64,000 nt of DNA from Candidatus Thalassarchaeaceae archaeon (GCA_030748775.1 JASMLH010000006.1:1-64000); one strand, 5' to 3'; positions 34,040 to 43,185 are shown, numbered from the stretch's first letter. Numbers and translations are program-made. Notes: a model not told the origin generated them from the sequence alone.

Positions 34040-35182
34040 ATGAATTTTGACACCAACGCGGTAAGGGGTAAGAGTAAGCCTGACCCAACTACTGGGGCGA
34101 TAATCCCCCCGATATACCAAACAGCGACTTACGTCCTAGAAGAGGTCGGCAAGGACAAGGGGTTCGACTACACAAGATCTTCCAATCCCACTAGGCAGGA
34201 CTTGGAAGAGCACCTAGCTGCGATAGAAGGGGGTAAGCATGCAATTGCCTTCTCAAGCGGGATGGCTAGCGCGGATAGTTGCATGAAGTTGCTAAGCAAG
34301 GGTGACCACGTTGTCTGCTGCGACGACGTCTATGGTGGAACCGCTAGACTGTTCAACAAACTGATGACCAACTATGGGGTTGAGTTCACCTATGTCGACT
34401 CACAAAATGCTGCAAATGTGGAGGAGGCAATTAGGCCAAACACGAAGATGCTTTGGATTGAGACCCCAACGAACCCGTTGCTGAAGGTGACGGACCTCGA
34501 GGCAGTCGGGAATATAGCGAATGAGCGCGAACTGCTGTATGTGGTAGACACGACTTTCGCCACACCTGTTTTTCTTCGTCCGCTGGAATATGGGGCTGAC
34601 ATTGTACTTCACAGCCTGACAAAATACCTCAGTGGTCACAATCAGTTAATCGGTGGGGCTCTAATTACTAACCGACAGGACTTGTTTGAGGAGCTAAAGT
34701 ACATCCAGAAGAGCGTGGGTGCGGTTCCCAGTCCATTTGACTGTTGGTTGACAATAATTGGCCTCAAGACTCTTCATCTGAGGATGAGCAGGCACTGGGA
34801 AAACGCCGAGAAGATTGCTGAATACTTAGTGGGCCATCCTAAGGTTTCCCGGGTAATCTACCCTGGCCTAGAGTCCCATCCAATGCATGAGGTGGCAAAG
34901 AGTCAGATGAGTGGCTTTAGCGGGATGATATCATTCGAACTGCATGGTGGCCTAGAGGCAGGGAAGAAGCTGATGAACTCGGTGGAGTTATGCATGCTAG
35001 CGGAGAGTCTCGGCGCAGTCGAGACCATGATCACTCATCCGGCAACAATGACGCATGCAGAAGTCCCCAGGGAAGAGCGTTTAGCAAGGGGCTTCGGAGA
35101 CGGCCTTGTGAGATTGTCTGTTGGAATTGAAGATGTTGAAGACCTGATTTCGGATCTTGACAGTGCATTCGAGAAGGTCTGA
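34040..35182 (+). CDS. Cystathionine gamma-lyase/synthase (Cys/Met PLP family)
   Basis: Fold-type I PLP enzyme of trans-sulfuration. Blocks seen are PPIYQTATYV, YTRSSNPTRQDLEEHLAAIEGG, FSSGMASADS, DDVYGGTARLF, ETPTNPLLKV, VVDTTFATPVFLRPLEYGAD, and LHSLTKYLSGHNQLIGG with the PLP lysine. Length 380 is standard. It converges on a cystathionine beta-synthase-type gene with no base between the stop codons, so the pair probably runs reverse transsulfuration, making this a gamma-lyase rather than a synthase. Sequence alone does not separate the two. Confidence 0.88.
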   Translation: MNFDTNAVRGKSKPDPTTGAIIPPIYQTATYVLEEVGKDKGFDYTRSSNPTRQDLEEHLAAIEGGKHAIAFSSGMASADSCMKLLSKGDHVVCCDDVYGGTARLFNKLMTNYGVEFTYVDSQNAANVEEAIRPNTKMLWIETPTNPLLKVTDLEAVGNIANERELLYVVDTTFATPVFLRPLEYGADIVLHSLTKYLSGHNQLIGGALITNRQDLFEELKYIQKSVGAVPSPFDCWLTIIGLKTLHLRMSRHWENAEKIAEYLVGHPKVSRVIYPGLESHPMHEVAKSQMSGFSGMISFELHGGLEAGKKLMNSVELCMLAESLGAVETMITHPATMTHAEVPREERLARGFGDGLVRLSVGIEDVEDLISDLDSAFEKV

Positions 35183-36220
35183 TTAATCCCATTTCTCCGG
35201 ATCCCAACCGTTCTCGCGGAGCCATTCGTCGTTGTAGAATTTAGAGAGGTAGGGGTTTCCAGCATCCGGAAGGATGGCCACAACCATAGCAGTCTCCCCC
35301 TTTTCCTCGGCCCTCCTAGCAACATCTAGGGCTACTTTGATCGAGCCCCCGCAGGATCCTCCGCAGAACATTCCCTCTTTCTTTGCCAGAGTCCTTGCCC
35401 ATTGGAAGCAGTCTCCGTCGTCAACCTGGTGAATCTCGTCAATCAATGAGAAGTCGGTGGCAGATGGAATGAAATCCTCGCCGAATCCCTCTACTTGGTA
35501 CGTATGAGGCTCTCCCATCGTACCCTCTTCAAACCATTCCTTTAGTATGGAGCCTGCTGCATCCACTCCAATTATTCTAGGAGGAGCCTTGTCGTTTGAC
35601 TCGGACAGTTCCCTCAAAGCCCTCGCCGTTCCAGAAATTGTTCCGCCGGTGCCCATGGTAGCCACATAATGTGTTATGCTGCCCTCTGTCTGCTCCCAAA
35701 TCTCGGGTCCCGTGGATAGATAGTGGGCTAGGGGGTTGGACTGGTGAGAGTATTGGTCGGGATACCAAGCCCCGGGAATCTCCCTGCCAAGTCGGGCTGC
35801 AACTTCGTAGTATGATTGGGGGTCTTCTTTCTCGACGGCAGTTGGGCAAACGTGGACTTCGGCACCTATCGCACGTAATAGGTCAATCTTCTCCTTGCTC
35901 ATCTTATCAGGCATTGTGAAAACGCATCTGTATCCCCTCTGAGCAGCCACCATTGCAAGTCCAATTCCCGTGTTCCCAGAGGTTGCCTCAACTATGGTCC
36001 CCCCTTTCTCCAGAAGACCCTTCGACTCAGCATCGAGTACCATCTGCAGTGCAATCCTGTCCTTGATTGAGCCACCTGGATTGCACCTCTCCAACTTGAC
36101 CCAAACAGAGGATGACTGCAAATGCTCAGTCAATCGATTTAGCCGAATCAGTGGAGTGTTCCCAATTGCAGAGACCACGTCTGGGTAGGTGTTGGGTGGT
36201 CCTGACGAGCCGCCAGCCAT
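35183..36220 (-). CDS. Cystathionine beta-synthase / cysteine synthase family
   Basis: Fold-type II PLP enzyme that condenses serine (or an activated serine) with homocysteine or sulfide. Blocks are IGNTPLIRLNRL, LERCNPGGSIKDRIALQM with the PLP lysine, VEATSGNTGIGLAMVAA, TMGTGGTISGTARALRE, FCGGSCGGSIKVAL and YLSKFYNDEWLRENGW. The long spacing, GMFCGGSCGG and FYNDEW are more like the beta-synthase catalytic core than CysK; no CBS regulatory domains follow. I use the ATG at 36220 (345 residues); GTG at 36238 is possible. It pairs with the gamma-lyase on the opposite strand. Confidence 0.85.
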   Translation of the reverse strand: MAGGSSGPPNTYPDVVSAIGNTPLIRLNRLTEHLQSSSVWVKLERCNPGGSIKDRIALQMVLDAESKGLLEKGGTIVEATSGNTGIGLAMVAAQRGYRCVFTMPDKMSKEKIDLLRAIGAEVHVCPTAVEKEDPQSYYEVAARLGREIPGAWYPDQYSHQSNPLAHYLSTGPEIWEQTEGSITHYVATMGTGGTISGTARALRELSESNDKAPPRIIGVDAAGSILKEWFEEGTMGEPHTYQVEGFGEDFIPSATDFSLIDEIHQVDDGDCFQWARTLAKKEGMFCGGSCGGSIKVALDVARRAEEKGETAMVVAILPDAGNPYLSKFYNDEWLRENGWDPEKWD

Positions 36221-36271
36221 GAAGGGCCATCGTATCACGAGGTATGATGATGTCGCAATGAATAGTAGAAT

Positions 36272-37855
36272 TCAGTGTAGGAACAGTCTGGTTCCCGTGA
36301 AAATCATAGCAATTCCATGCTCATTGGCGGCATCTATTACCTCGTGATCCCGGACTGAGCCTCCTGGCTGGACAATCGATTTCACCCCGACATCATGTGC
36401 TGAGTCTATACTGTCTCGGAAGGGGAAAAATGCGTCGGAGATTAGCATGGAGCCAGCTGATCTCTTACCTGCCCTAGCAGAAGCAATTCTCACCGCCTCG
36501 ACCCTACTTGTTTGTCCTGGCCCGACTCCCACGGTACAGAATCCTGTTTCATTTCTAGAAACAAGCAGAATGGCGTTTGACTTTGTCTCTGCAATAACCA
36601 TGCAACCGAACCTAGCCAAATCCCTGTCAGATTCTTCTATCTGCTTCTCAGTTACTGATGAGCAAGTCGACCAATCGAACGAGGGGGGTCCCTGGGACTG
36701 CGAAAGCCATCCACCGTCTACTTGACGGAGCCTGATTCCATCTTGCTTGGAGTTTATCGGGTCAAGAGACATCATCCTCCTGTTTTTCTTTGTGGAAAGT
36801 ACTTCCAAGGCCTCGGGTTCGTATCCAGGTGCAATCATGCACTCGAAGAAATGCTCGCCAATCTCCAATGCTGTTTCCAGTTGGACCTTTGTGGTGAATG
36901 CGATTACGCATCCGAACGCACTTTCTGGGTCGCTTGAAAGTGCACTCTTCCATGCTCCCAACTGGGATTTATCGATTGATGCCCCACATGGATTTGTATG
37001 TTTCACAATGACACAGGCATGGTTCTCTGGGAACTCAGTCACGAGGGATCTTGTCACTCTCAGAGCTCCATCGAGATCGAGATAGTTATTGTATGAAAGT
37101 GGCTTTCCTCCGCTCTGAGTGGCCAAGGAGAGGCCGGATTTCTCCCTACTAGAGTCTGGATAGAAAGCAGCTGTCTGGTGAGGGTTCTCCCCGTATCGTA
37201 GAGGAGTCCCCTGCCCAGAAGAGACTTGCACTCTTGATGGGGTAACGGAATCCGAGAACCTCCTATCGAGCTCGTTCGAAACTGAGGAATCGTACGAAGC
37301 TGTGCATTGGAACGCTGCCAGTGCAAGCTCCTTCCTCTTTTCGATGCCTATTCCTGTCGGATTACCCTCAGACGCCTTCAGGTCTTCTAGAAATCCCATG
37401 TATTGGCTTGGGTTGGTTAGAACAATTACGTCTTCATGGTTCTTTGCTGCAGACCTGATCATGGTAGGGCCACCGATGTCTATCATCTCGATGAGTTCGG
37501 GAAGAGTTGCTTTTGGCTCTCTTTCGGCCGTATCTTCGAAAGGATATAGATTAATGCAGACCAGGTCAATTGTTCCATAGCCAAGACCTTCCAGTGTTTC
37601 CATGTCTTGCTTGTTCTTTCTTCTTGAAAGAATGCCAGCATGCACTGCGGGGTGTAGAGTCTTGACCCGCCCTTCGAGAACCTCGGGATGATTCGTAATT
37701 TCTGACACATCGGTTACCGCAATTCCAGATTCCCTAAGCGTCCTTGAAGTTCCGCCGGTAGATATGACTTCCCAACCCAAACCCGCCAATTCAGAGGCGA
37801 GTTCGGAAATTCCTGATTTTTCCCAGACGCTAAGAAGTGCGCGAGGGGGGGCCAT
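36272..37855 (-). CDS. purH: Bifunctional AICAR transformylase / IMP cyclohydrolase
   Basis: Last two steps of purine synthesis. N-terminal IMP cyclohydrolase (MGS-like) domain: ALLSVWEKSGISELA, STGGTSRTLRESGI, TNHPEVLEGRVKTLHPAVH and DIGGPTMIRSAAKNH. C-terminal AICAR transformylase domain: LRYGENPHQTAAFYP, NNYLDLDGALRV, CVIVKHTNPCGAS with the catalytic Lys-His, SAFGCVIAF, and SDAFFPFRDSIDSAHDVGVKSIVQPGGSVRD. Full length at 527 residues. Bifunctional PurH is bacterial-like; many archaea use PurP/PurO instead. Confidence 0.95.
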   Translation of the reverse strand: MAPPRALLSVWEKSGISELASELAGLGWEVISTGGTSRTLRESGIAVTDVSEITNHPEVLEGRVKTLHPAVHAGILSRRKNKQDMETLEGLGYGTIDLVCINLYPFEDTAEREPKATLPELIEMIDIGGPTMIRSAAKNHEDVIVLTNPSQYMGFLEDLKASEGNPTGIGIEKRKELALAAFQCTASYDSSVSNELDRRFSDSVTPSRVQVSSGQGTPLRYGENPHQTAAFYPDSSREKSGLSLATQSGGKPLSYNNYLDLDGALRVTRSLVTEFPENHACVIVKHTNPCGASIDKSQLGAWKSALSSDPESAFGCVIAFTTKVQLETALEIGEHFFECMIAPGYEPEALEVLSTKKNRRMMSLDPINSKQDGIRLRQVDGGWLSQSQGPPSFDWSTCSSVTEKQIEESDRDLARFGCMVIAETKSNAILLVSRNETGFCTVGVGPGQTSRVEAVRIASARAGKRSAGSMLISDAFFPFRDSIDSAHDVGVKSIVQPGGSVRDHEVIDAANEHGIAMIFTGTRLFLH

Positions 37856-37896
37856 GACTATGCGTTAGTGAGATGGCCTTGAATGGTTCGTGTGGC

Positions 37897-39465
37897 CTAA
37901 TCCCCTCTGGATGAGATGACCTGATCTATCCTGAGCATACTCATCGCGGTCTCAGTTGCTGACTCTAGAGATTTCTCGATGACTGAGCTGGGATGCCAAA
38001 CCCCGTCAACTGCCCATGTCTTTCCATCTGGTGAGACGCCCATTGGTTCAGTCCCGTCCCTAGCCGAGGCACGAAGTTCCAGCACCCTATCGAGTGGATC
38101 GCCCCCTCCATTTTCTGCCAGAGTAGCGGGTATCGTCTCTAGTGCCCTTGCAAATGCCTCCATGGCAAGCCTCTCTCTGCCCCCCTGCGCATCGGATGCA
38201 TCGCGGACTGCCTGGGCCATCCTACAATGAGTTGCGCCAGCACCCGGAAGGACTGTCTCGCCCATAGCAAGGGAGGTGGCCCTCAAAGAGTCGTGCAGTC
38301 CTCTGATTACCTCCTCGGTTCCCGTCTCGCCGGCTCCGCCGACCTCGATGGTCACTACCGATGGACTGGGGCAATCTTCAATCCTTATGATGTCCTCAAC
38401 GCTATCTGACTCCTGTTTTCTCTCCCAGGAGATTTTTCCGCATTTGCCAAGGTCTCCTGTTTCGATATCCATGGGTGATTCTACAATCCTCGCCCCCAGA
38501 GTATCTGCTGCGTTTCTAATCTCACTAGAGTCAAGATCTCCGATAGCTAGTATACCACTGTCTGAGAGTTGGTGGAGAATGTCACGGTCTATTTCACCGG
38601 AACATAGAATGGCCATTGCCCCACTATCAATTATACAGTTACAAATCTCATCCTTGCGTTGAGACTCCGCCTCTATGAACAAGTCAAGCTGACCAGAATT
38701 GGAAATTTTAACCTCTGCGTCGCGAGTAAGTTCTCTTATCTTCAGATCACCATCGAAGCAAGCTACTCGAGCATCTTTCAGGTTGTTTGGAAGCCCATCC
38801 ATTTGCACCCTCCGCCTGAATGTAAATCCCCTCACTAAACGTGAGTTCCGAAGTCCCCCGGTTCCCGTCTTAAACATACAAACGTGCTCGGCAGAAGCCT
38901 CGCCTCTGTTTTGATACACCGTCTCTAGGGCTTCTACAATTATCGGGGAGAAGTGGTCCAGTGCAGACTCTGCCCCCTTGCCTCTGAGGGCTGTTTCCGA
39001 AACGGCCTCAATCTGGCGTTCATCTGGCTCTATTGCGTCGGCATTTGCCTTTTTTCTTGCGGCCTCCAGAGCAAGGGAATATCCCTCTATTAGGGTAAGT
39101 GGATGAAGCCCCTTCCGAAGAAGATTGTTTGCCTCAATGAGCAATGAGCCACATATCAGCATCGTTGTAGTTACTCCGTCTCCGCAGCTCTCTTCCTGGG
39201 ACTCTGCCATAGACACCATCATCTTCGCTGCTGGATGCCGGACGAGCAGCTCTGCCACAATCTTCGCACCGTCATTAGTTACCGCTGTTGTTCCATCCGT
39301 TTTGTAGAGCATCTTATCCAGTCCACGTGGTCCGAATGTGGGCTTTAATAAATCAGAAAATACACGGGCTGCGATGATTAGTTTCTCTTGGACCTCGGTT
39401 CCACTAGTGACGTTGGTGTGCTCGGGAAGAATGGTAACTCTGGGCCTATCGGTTCCCTCGCTCAT
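37897..39465 (-). CDS. Divergent thermosome (group II chaperonin) subunit
   Basis: ATP-driven protein-folding ring subunit. Equatorial motifs are recognisable: LLKPTFGPRGLDKML, VTNDGAKIVAELLVRHPAAKM, CGDGVTTTMLICG, ERLAMEAFARALETIPATLAEN and AMSMLRIDQVISS. It departs from the usual thermosome in several places: GDGTTT is GDGVTTT, the VPGGGA loop is LPGAGA, the apical KGIDD and VRRVKKSD-type segments are replaced (SGEIDRDILHQL, GDLDSSEIRNAAD), and the C-terminal Gly-Gly-Met tail is absent. 522 residues, slightly short. It may be a paralogue beside a more canonical subunit elsewhere. The gene lies 41 bases upstream of purH. Confidence 0.85.
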   Translation of the reverse strand: MSEGTDRPRVTILPEHTNVTSGTEVQEKLIIAARVFSDLLKPTFGPRGLDKMLYKTDGTTAVTNDGAKIVAELLVRHPAAKMMVSMAESQEESCGDGVTTTMLICGSLLIEANNLLRKGLHPLTLIEGYSLALEAARKKANADAIEPDERQIEAVSETALRGKGAESALDHFSPIIVEALETVYQNRGEASAEHVCMFKTGTGGLRNSRLVRGFTFRRRVQMDGLPNNLKDARVACFDGDLKIRELTRDAEVKISNSGQLDLFIEAESQRKDEICNCIIDSGAMAILCSGEIDRDILHQLSDSGILAIGDLDSSEIRNAADTLGARIVESPMDIETGDLGKCGKISWERKQESDSVEDIIRIEDCPSPSVVTIEVGGAGETGTEEVIRGLHDSLRATSLAMGETVLPGAGATHCRMAQAVRDASDAQGGRERLAMEAFARALETIPATLAENGGGDPLDRVLELRASARDGTEPMGVSPDGKTWAVDGVWHPSSVIEKSLESATETAMSMLRIDQVISSRGD

Positions 39466-39571
39466 GCATTACGGGCGTAACAGGCTGACATGAATGCTTT
39501 GAGGGTGCAATTCGTTCCCTGGTCTCTGCTTCATGGCGAACTTCTATGTCATACATGATTGACGATAATAC

Positions 39572-40522
39572 GTGGGAATAGGAAGTCGGGCCTTCTCTGT
39601 TTCGATTTTGCTTGCAGTATCATTGCTAGCCTATCCAATATCATCCGCACAGCAAATCTTCCCCTCAATTGAATTGGACTGTCTGGAGTCGGAAGTAGAG
39701 TTTGATCTTCCGGATTCCGAGGTTTCAACAGTTCAATGTTCAGTGGAGAATCCCCACACTTACTCAGAAAAGGTAGAGTTGGACTATGACTCTGCAGACA
39801 TCATAGTTTCTGGACCCGATTCTATATCGGTGGAAGGCGGGGGCAAGGAGTCCTTTGAAGTCAGCATGAGGGCAGGCAACTCAGTCTATTATGGAAACCA
39901 TGAGGTTAACGTATCGGCTCATGTAACCGAAGCTGGAGGGGTCCCTGTCGGAATAATAACCGATTCAGAGGAGGTTGTGATTACTGCATTGGTCCCTGAG
40001 TGGATATCATGTGACGCGAACTATGGAATCGGGACTCTGACTGTCGAGGCAGGGCAAGATGCTGCTTTCTCCGCATCATACTCTTGTGAGGGCAACAAAA
40101 ACCAGAGTCTGGATGTGGAGCTTCACTTGGTCTCAGAGGGAGCCTCCCAGGAATCAATGTGGCCCTCTGGATTCAATGACATAAGCAGCCAAGATTGCAG
40201 TGTGGAAATCTCGGGTGGTGACGGGGTCGTCAATTGTCAATTCATAGTGACAACGCCCCCGAATCTTGAAGACTCCTGGAGTGGTTGCATAGTGCTGTTG
40301 GATGAGAGGTCTATGAGCTCATTGTCATGTGAAGTAGAGGACTCTCTGGAGTTCGTTGTCAATTCCAAGGAGTCTGGAATAGGGGATATTGGGATAGGAG
40401 GCAATGGTAGCATTTTCGAGGATTTGGGCGTGTCCGAAGAATCGGGACTTTACCTGATAGGAGCGGGAGTGGTGGTGCTTTGTGCTATTGGCCTTGGATT
40501 CTATTTCAGAAGAAGGGGCTAG
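39572..40522 (+). CDS. Secreted beta-rich protein with C-terminal membrane anchor
   Basis: 316 residues from a GTG start. A signal peptide (FSVSILLAVSLLAYPISSAQ) is followed by about 250 residues of acidic, beta-strand-rich sequence with conserved Cys pairs (LDCLESEVEF, VQCSVENPH, ISCDANYG, SYSCEGNKNQ). A Gly/Ser linker leads to a C-terminal helix LYLIGAGVVVLCAIGLGFYFRRRG, the usual archaeal surface-anchor layout. NEW3-like phrases link it in style to the giant surface protein. It is divergent from the thermosome gene and convergent with a small membrane gene. Confidence 0.7.
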   Translation: MGIGSRAFSVSILLAVSLLAYPISSAQQIFPSIELDCLESEVEFDLPDSEVSTVQCSVENPHTYSEKVELDYDSADIIVSGPDSISVEGGGKESFEVSMRAGNSVYYGNHEVNVSAHVTEAGGVPVGIITDSEEVVITALVPEWISCDANYGIGTLTVEAGQDAAFSASYSCEGNKNQSLDVELHLVSEGASQESMWPSGFNDISSQDCSVEISGGDGVVNCQFIVTTPPNLEDSWSGCIVLLDERSMSSLSCEVEDSLEFVVNSKESGIGDIGIGGNGSIFEDLGVSEESGLYLIGAGVVVLCAIGLGFYFRRRG

Positions 40523-40845
40523 CCCAATACGGCTACCAACCACCGTATGGAAAGCGAAGAGGTCAGGGCTAGAGGCACGGACGCACTAGTTGAGAAGTTG
40601 AATGATTCTGTGAAGATGTAGAACTGTAGGACTGTTAGAGCTAGAATTATGGAGGCGTCGATGGCCATCGGCTTTCCTATTCCCGAGTGGTGCAAGATAT
40701 GGGACCTCTCTCTGATTGCAACGATTGCTATTGCGATTGAGAATGCTAGAATTGCATGGCCCAAAACCCAACCTACCGTCTCTCCAAAGACATCGACTAT
40801 ATCATTCTGGAACCGTCCCAACACCATCGCAGCGAAGTCGACCAT
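40519..40845 (-). CDS. Small membrane protein, three predicted helices
   Basis: 108 residues. Hydrophobic segments are GWVLGHAILAFSIAIAIVAI, DASIILALTVLQFYIFTES and PLALTSSLSIRWLVAVLG, joined by a basic loop (RERSHILHHSGIGKPM). No family recognised. The 3' end overlaps the secreted-protein gene by 4 bases in convergent orientation. The topology supports a real protein over the antisense ORFs in the same stretch. Confidence 0.55.
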   Translation of the reverse strand: MVDFAAMVLGRFQNDIVDVFGETVGWVLGHAILAFSIAIAIVAIRERSHILHHSGIGKPMAIDASIILALTVLQFYIFTESFNFSTSASVPLALTSSLSIRWLVAVLG

Positions 40846-40892
40846 GGAGGTGGGCGGGGTTGGAGATTCTTGAACTGTGCGAGTAGGGGAAA

Positions 40893-41540
40893 TCAGTTCT
40901 TTCGTAGAATGAACTGCCCCCCGATTATCTTGTGAATCTTGACGTCGTTTTCACTAACGAAATCAGAAACTGCCTCCTTAACCGGGATTTGTTTTGCATC
41001 TTCTCTAGAAGGCTGGAGGTAGTCGTCACCAGTTAGGTATCCCCCTGTTTTGACCTTAGGCAGGTATAGCTCCAAATCCAACCTAACGAAATCATAGTCG
41101 TGGTTACCATCGACATACACCCAATCAAAGAAGTCATCTGGGAAATCGGCGTGGGCTATTTCTGAGCGGCCTCTATGCAAAGAAACCTCGGTGTTTTCGG
41201 AGAACCTTTCTCTTACGGAGGTAAAAATCTCATCCATATCTGACTGGTCAGACGCCTTAGTTCCACCATACCAGCGAGTAGGGAAATTTGGTTGGAATTC
41301 CCATGGATCAATTAGATGCAATTCTGCTGGTTTCGTAATTTCTAGAATTCTCTTGGAAAAGTCTCCTTTCCAGACTCCTATCTCAGCACATATTGACCCC
41401 TTTGGCATCATCTTCAGAAGACGTTTTCTGTGGTCTGTGATGAAAGAGAAAATTCCAGTCAGCCCCCTAATGTCAAATGCGAACAACAATTTGGGTGGGG
41501 GTTCGATTATCAAGTCTTTCAGTTCTACATTACGCGACAC
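40893..41540 (-). CDS. Class I SAM-dependent methyltransferase (Methyltransf_24-like)
   Basis: 215 residues. The SAM site is GSICAEIGVWKGDFSKRILE, followed by AELHLIDPWEF, a variable insert and FFDWVYVDGNHDYDFVRLDLELYLPKVKTGGYLTGDDY. The VDGNHDY and GGYLTGDDY blocks mark the group often found with glycosyltransferases and sugar-modifying genes. The N-terminal residues begin from a GTG start 28 bases from the divergent glycosyltransferase gene. A role in surface glycan methylation is inferred from this context. Confidence 0.75.
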   Translation of the reverse strand: MSRNVELKDLIIEPPPKLLFAFDIRGLTGIFSFITDHRKRLLKMMPKGSICAEIGVWKGDFSKRILEITKPAELHLIDPWEFQPNFPTRWYGGTKASDQSDMDEIFTSVRERFSENTEVSLHRGRSEIAHADFPDDFFDWVYVDGNHDYDFVRLDLELYLPKVKTGGYLTGDDYLQPSREDAKQIPVKEAVSDFVSENDVKIHKIIGGQFILRKN

Positions 41541-41568
41541 TAATTACCACGGTTCTCCTGCAGGAGTC

Positions 41569-42384
41569 ATGAAATCGGAGGTCGATGTGGTAATTCCAAC
41601 TTTCAGGAGACCCGATGCATTGGCAGCTTGTCTGAAGTCCTTAGAGAGGCAGGCGGTCCAACCACGCTCGATAGAGGTCGTTGACGACTCAGACACTAAT
41701 CACGGTCCGGGAATTTCAAGAAACATTGGTTGGCGGAGGGGTTCTGGAAAAATAGTTGCATTCATCGATGACGATTGCTTGGCGGATGAAGGTTGGATTG
41801 AGCAAATCCAATCAGTCTTTGATGTATACGATATCGGGGGAATTGAGGGTGGCATTACAACCACAAACACTTCGGGAGAAGTGGTCGACTTCAATCCCTC
41901 CAACCGGTTCAAGTGGGATCGCTTCAAAACTGCAAACATGGCCATCAGGAGGGACGTCCTGGAGGAAATTGGCGGATTCGACGAGAGGTACTTCCTTCAC
42001 CGGGAGGATACCGATGTCGCTTGGAGAGTAATTGACTCGGGGCATAGGATGATCTGGGTACCGGAATGCAGGGTTCACCACCCAGAACCTATTGGGATTC
42101 ACGGTGCTGTCTACGGGGCATATCCTCGCTCGGAGCAACTTCTATACCACTGCAATCCAAAGAAATTCGTTGAGTGCGCAGCATCAATGATTTCTAGAGA
42201 AAGCGTGAGAAATGGAAAATTGTGGAAGTTGCAAAGAGATATGCGGTCACTCCAGAAGCCACCAGACGTAAAGCCGCTGTCAAGACTGCAGTCCTGGTCC
42301 CTATGGTCCCGAGCATGGATTGTTGCAGTTTTCTGGCTCCTTAGGAAACACACCCTTGGAGAGCCAAAGAGTTCCTTCCACTGA
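41569..42384 (+). CDS. Family 2 glycosyltransferase
   Basis: 271 residues from ATG at 41569, preceded by AGGAG; the longer track ORF (41191) is antisense to the methyltransferase gene in its first part. The GT-A fold is seen in EVDVVIPTFRRPDALAACLKSL, VVDDSDTNHG, GKIVAFIDDDCLADEGWIEQI (metal-binding acidic cluster), FKTANMAIRRDVLEEIGGFDERYFLHREDTDVAWRV, and VPECRVHHPEP. The product transfers a sugar from a nucleotide donor onto a glycan or lipid. Neighbouring methyltransferase and sulfotransferase genes suggest decoration of a surface glycan. Confidence 0.87.
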   Translation: MKSEVDVVIPTFRRPDALAACLKSLERQAVQPRSIEVVDDSDTNHGPGISRNIGWRRGSGKIVAFIDDDCLADEGWIEQIQSVFDVYDIGGIEGGITTTNTSGEVVDFNPSNRFKWDRFKTANMAIRRDVLEEIGGFDERYFLHREDTDVAWRVIDSGHRMIWVPECRVHHPEPIGIHGAVYGAYPRSEQLLYHCNPKKFVECAASMISRESVRNGKLWKLQRDMRSLQKPPDVKPLSRLQSWSLWSRAWIVAVFWLLRKHTLGEPKSSFH

Positions 42385-42407
42385 TTTGAATGAGGCATTC
42401 TGGAAAA

Positions 42408-43121
42408 TCAGTCCCTCTTGTCCTCAAACTCGTAACCAAATCTATCAATCTCCCAATGACAATGTTTAGCAATCAACGAAACCGATGAGTCGTCGTACAT
42501 CAAGGAGTAATGTTCTCGGTTCTTGCGGGAGTCTGACTTAGCCCGTGGGAGTTTTACTCTTCCTAGACCTAGTGAGTCCAAGAGCTCGGGCCACTCCTCT
42601 TTCAGATTCTCGAACCTGATGAAACGATCTATTGCTGGTTTGTCGCCAAGCATGAAAATTGAGGTGTTAGTAATTCGATCTGGGGAGGTCTGAATGAGAA
42701 AATCAGCGAATGTTAGTGTTTCGGGCAGACCTGGCATTCCATGTCCATACTTGTTGAAGTAGAAGAGTGAAACAGCCCTATCCCATGGATTTCTTACAAC
42801 GCAGAACTTGTAGTATTCATCGAAGGTCTTGGCATCTAGGCGCCTACTCAGAAGTTTCGCTGGTGTGTGATTGAAATGGTGAGCCGGGCCGCCTCCTCTT
42901 AGTCTGAACCATAGATCCCATTTCCTGTACATAGTTAGCGGAATTTGCGTATTCTGACTCCCTCTGTAGCCCAAATCCACCCTCATTTTCTCTTCGGATG
43001 GAGCAATTTGAGTGATTATGTCCTCTGGTCCGCAGTGCTTCGAGAGGGCGATTTCGATACTCGAACCTGCAGTCTTCCTAGTCTTCAGGAAGATGAATCT
43101 ATTCTTATGCGAGACTATCAT
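42408..43121 (-). CDS. Sulfotransferase (carbohydrate sulfotransferase-like)
   Basis: 237 residues. The PAPS 5'-phosphosulfate loop is FIFLKTRKTAGSSIEIALSK, and the 3'-phosphate site is FCVVRNPWDRAVSLFYFNK, as in the sulfotransferase 2 family that sulfates carbohydrates. The acceptor is probably a surface glycan because a glycosyltransferase and a methyltransferase lie next to it. Archaeal glycoproteins are known to carry sulfated sugars. It converges on the glycosyltransferase gene with 23 bases between stops. Confidence 0.85.
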   Translation of the reverse strand: MIVSHKNRFIFLKTRKTAGSSIEIALSKHCGPEDIITQIAPSEEKMRVDLGYRGSQNTQIPLTMYRKWDLWFRLRGGGPAHHFNHTPAKLLSRRLDAKTFDEYYKFCVVRNPWDRAVSLFYFNKYGHGMPGLPETLTFADFLIQTSPDRITNTSIFMLGDKPAIDRFIRFENLKEEWPELLDSLGLGRVKLPRAKSDSRKNREHYSLMYDDSSVSLIAKHCHWEIDRFGYEFEDKRD

Positions 43122-43185
43122 TCACACCACTAGTTACCATCTGGAAAAAGAGTCAATCTTTCTAAATGTGTTTGTAGGTTCTTGA

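Noticed and set aside
35577-35849. 90-residue minus-strand ORF in another frame of the cystathionine beta-synthase-like gene
   Set aside because: Same strand but different frame from a complete enzyme; shadow.
41191-41568. 126-residue N-terminal extension of the glycosyltransferase
   Set aside because: Antisense to the methyltransferase gene; the GT-A domain starts immediately after ATG 41569, which has AGGAG upstream.
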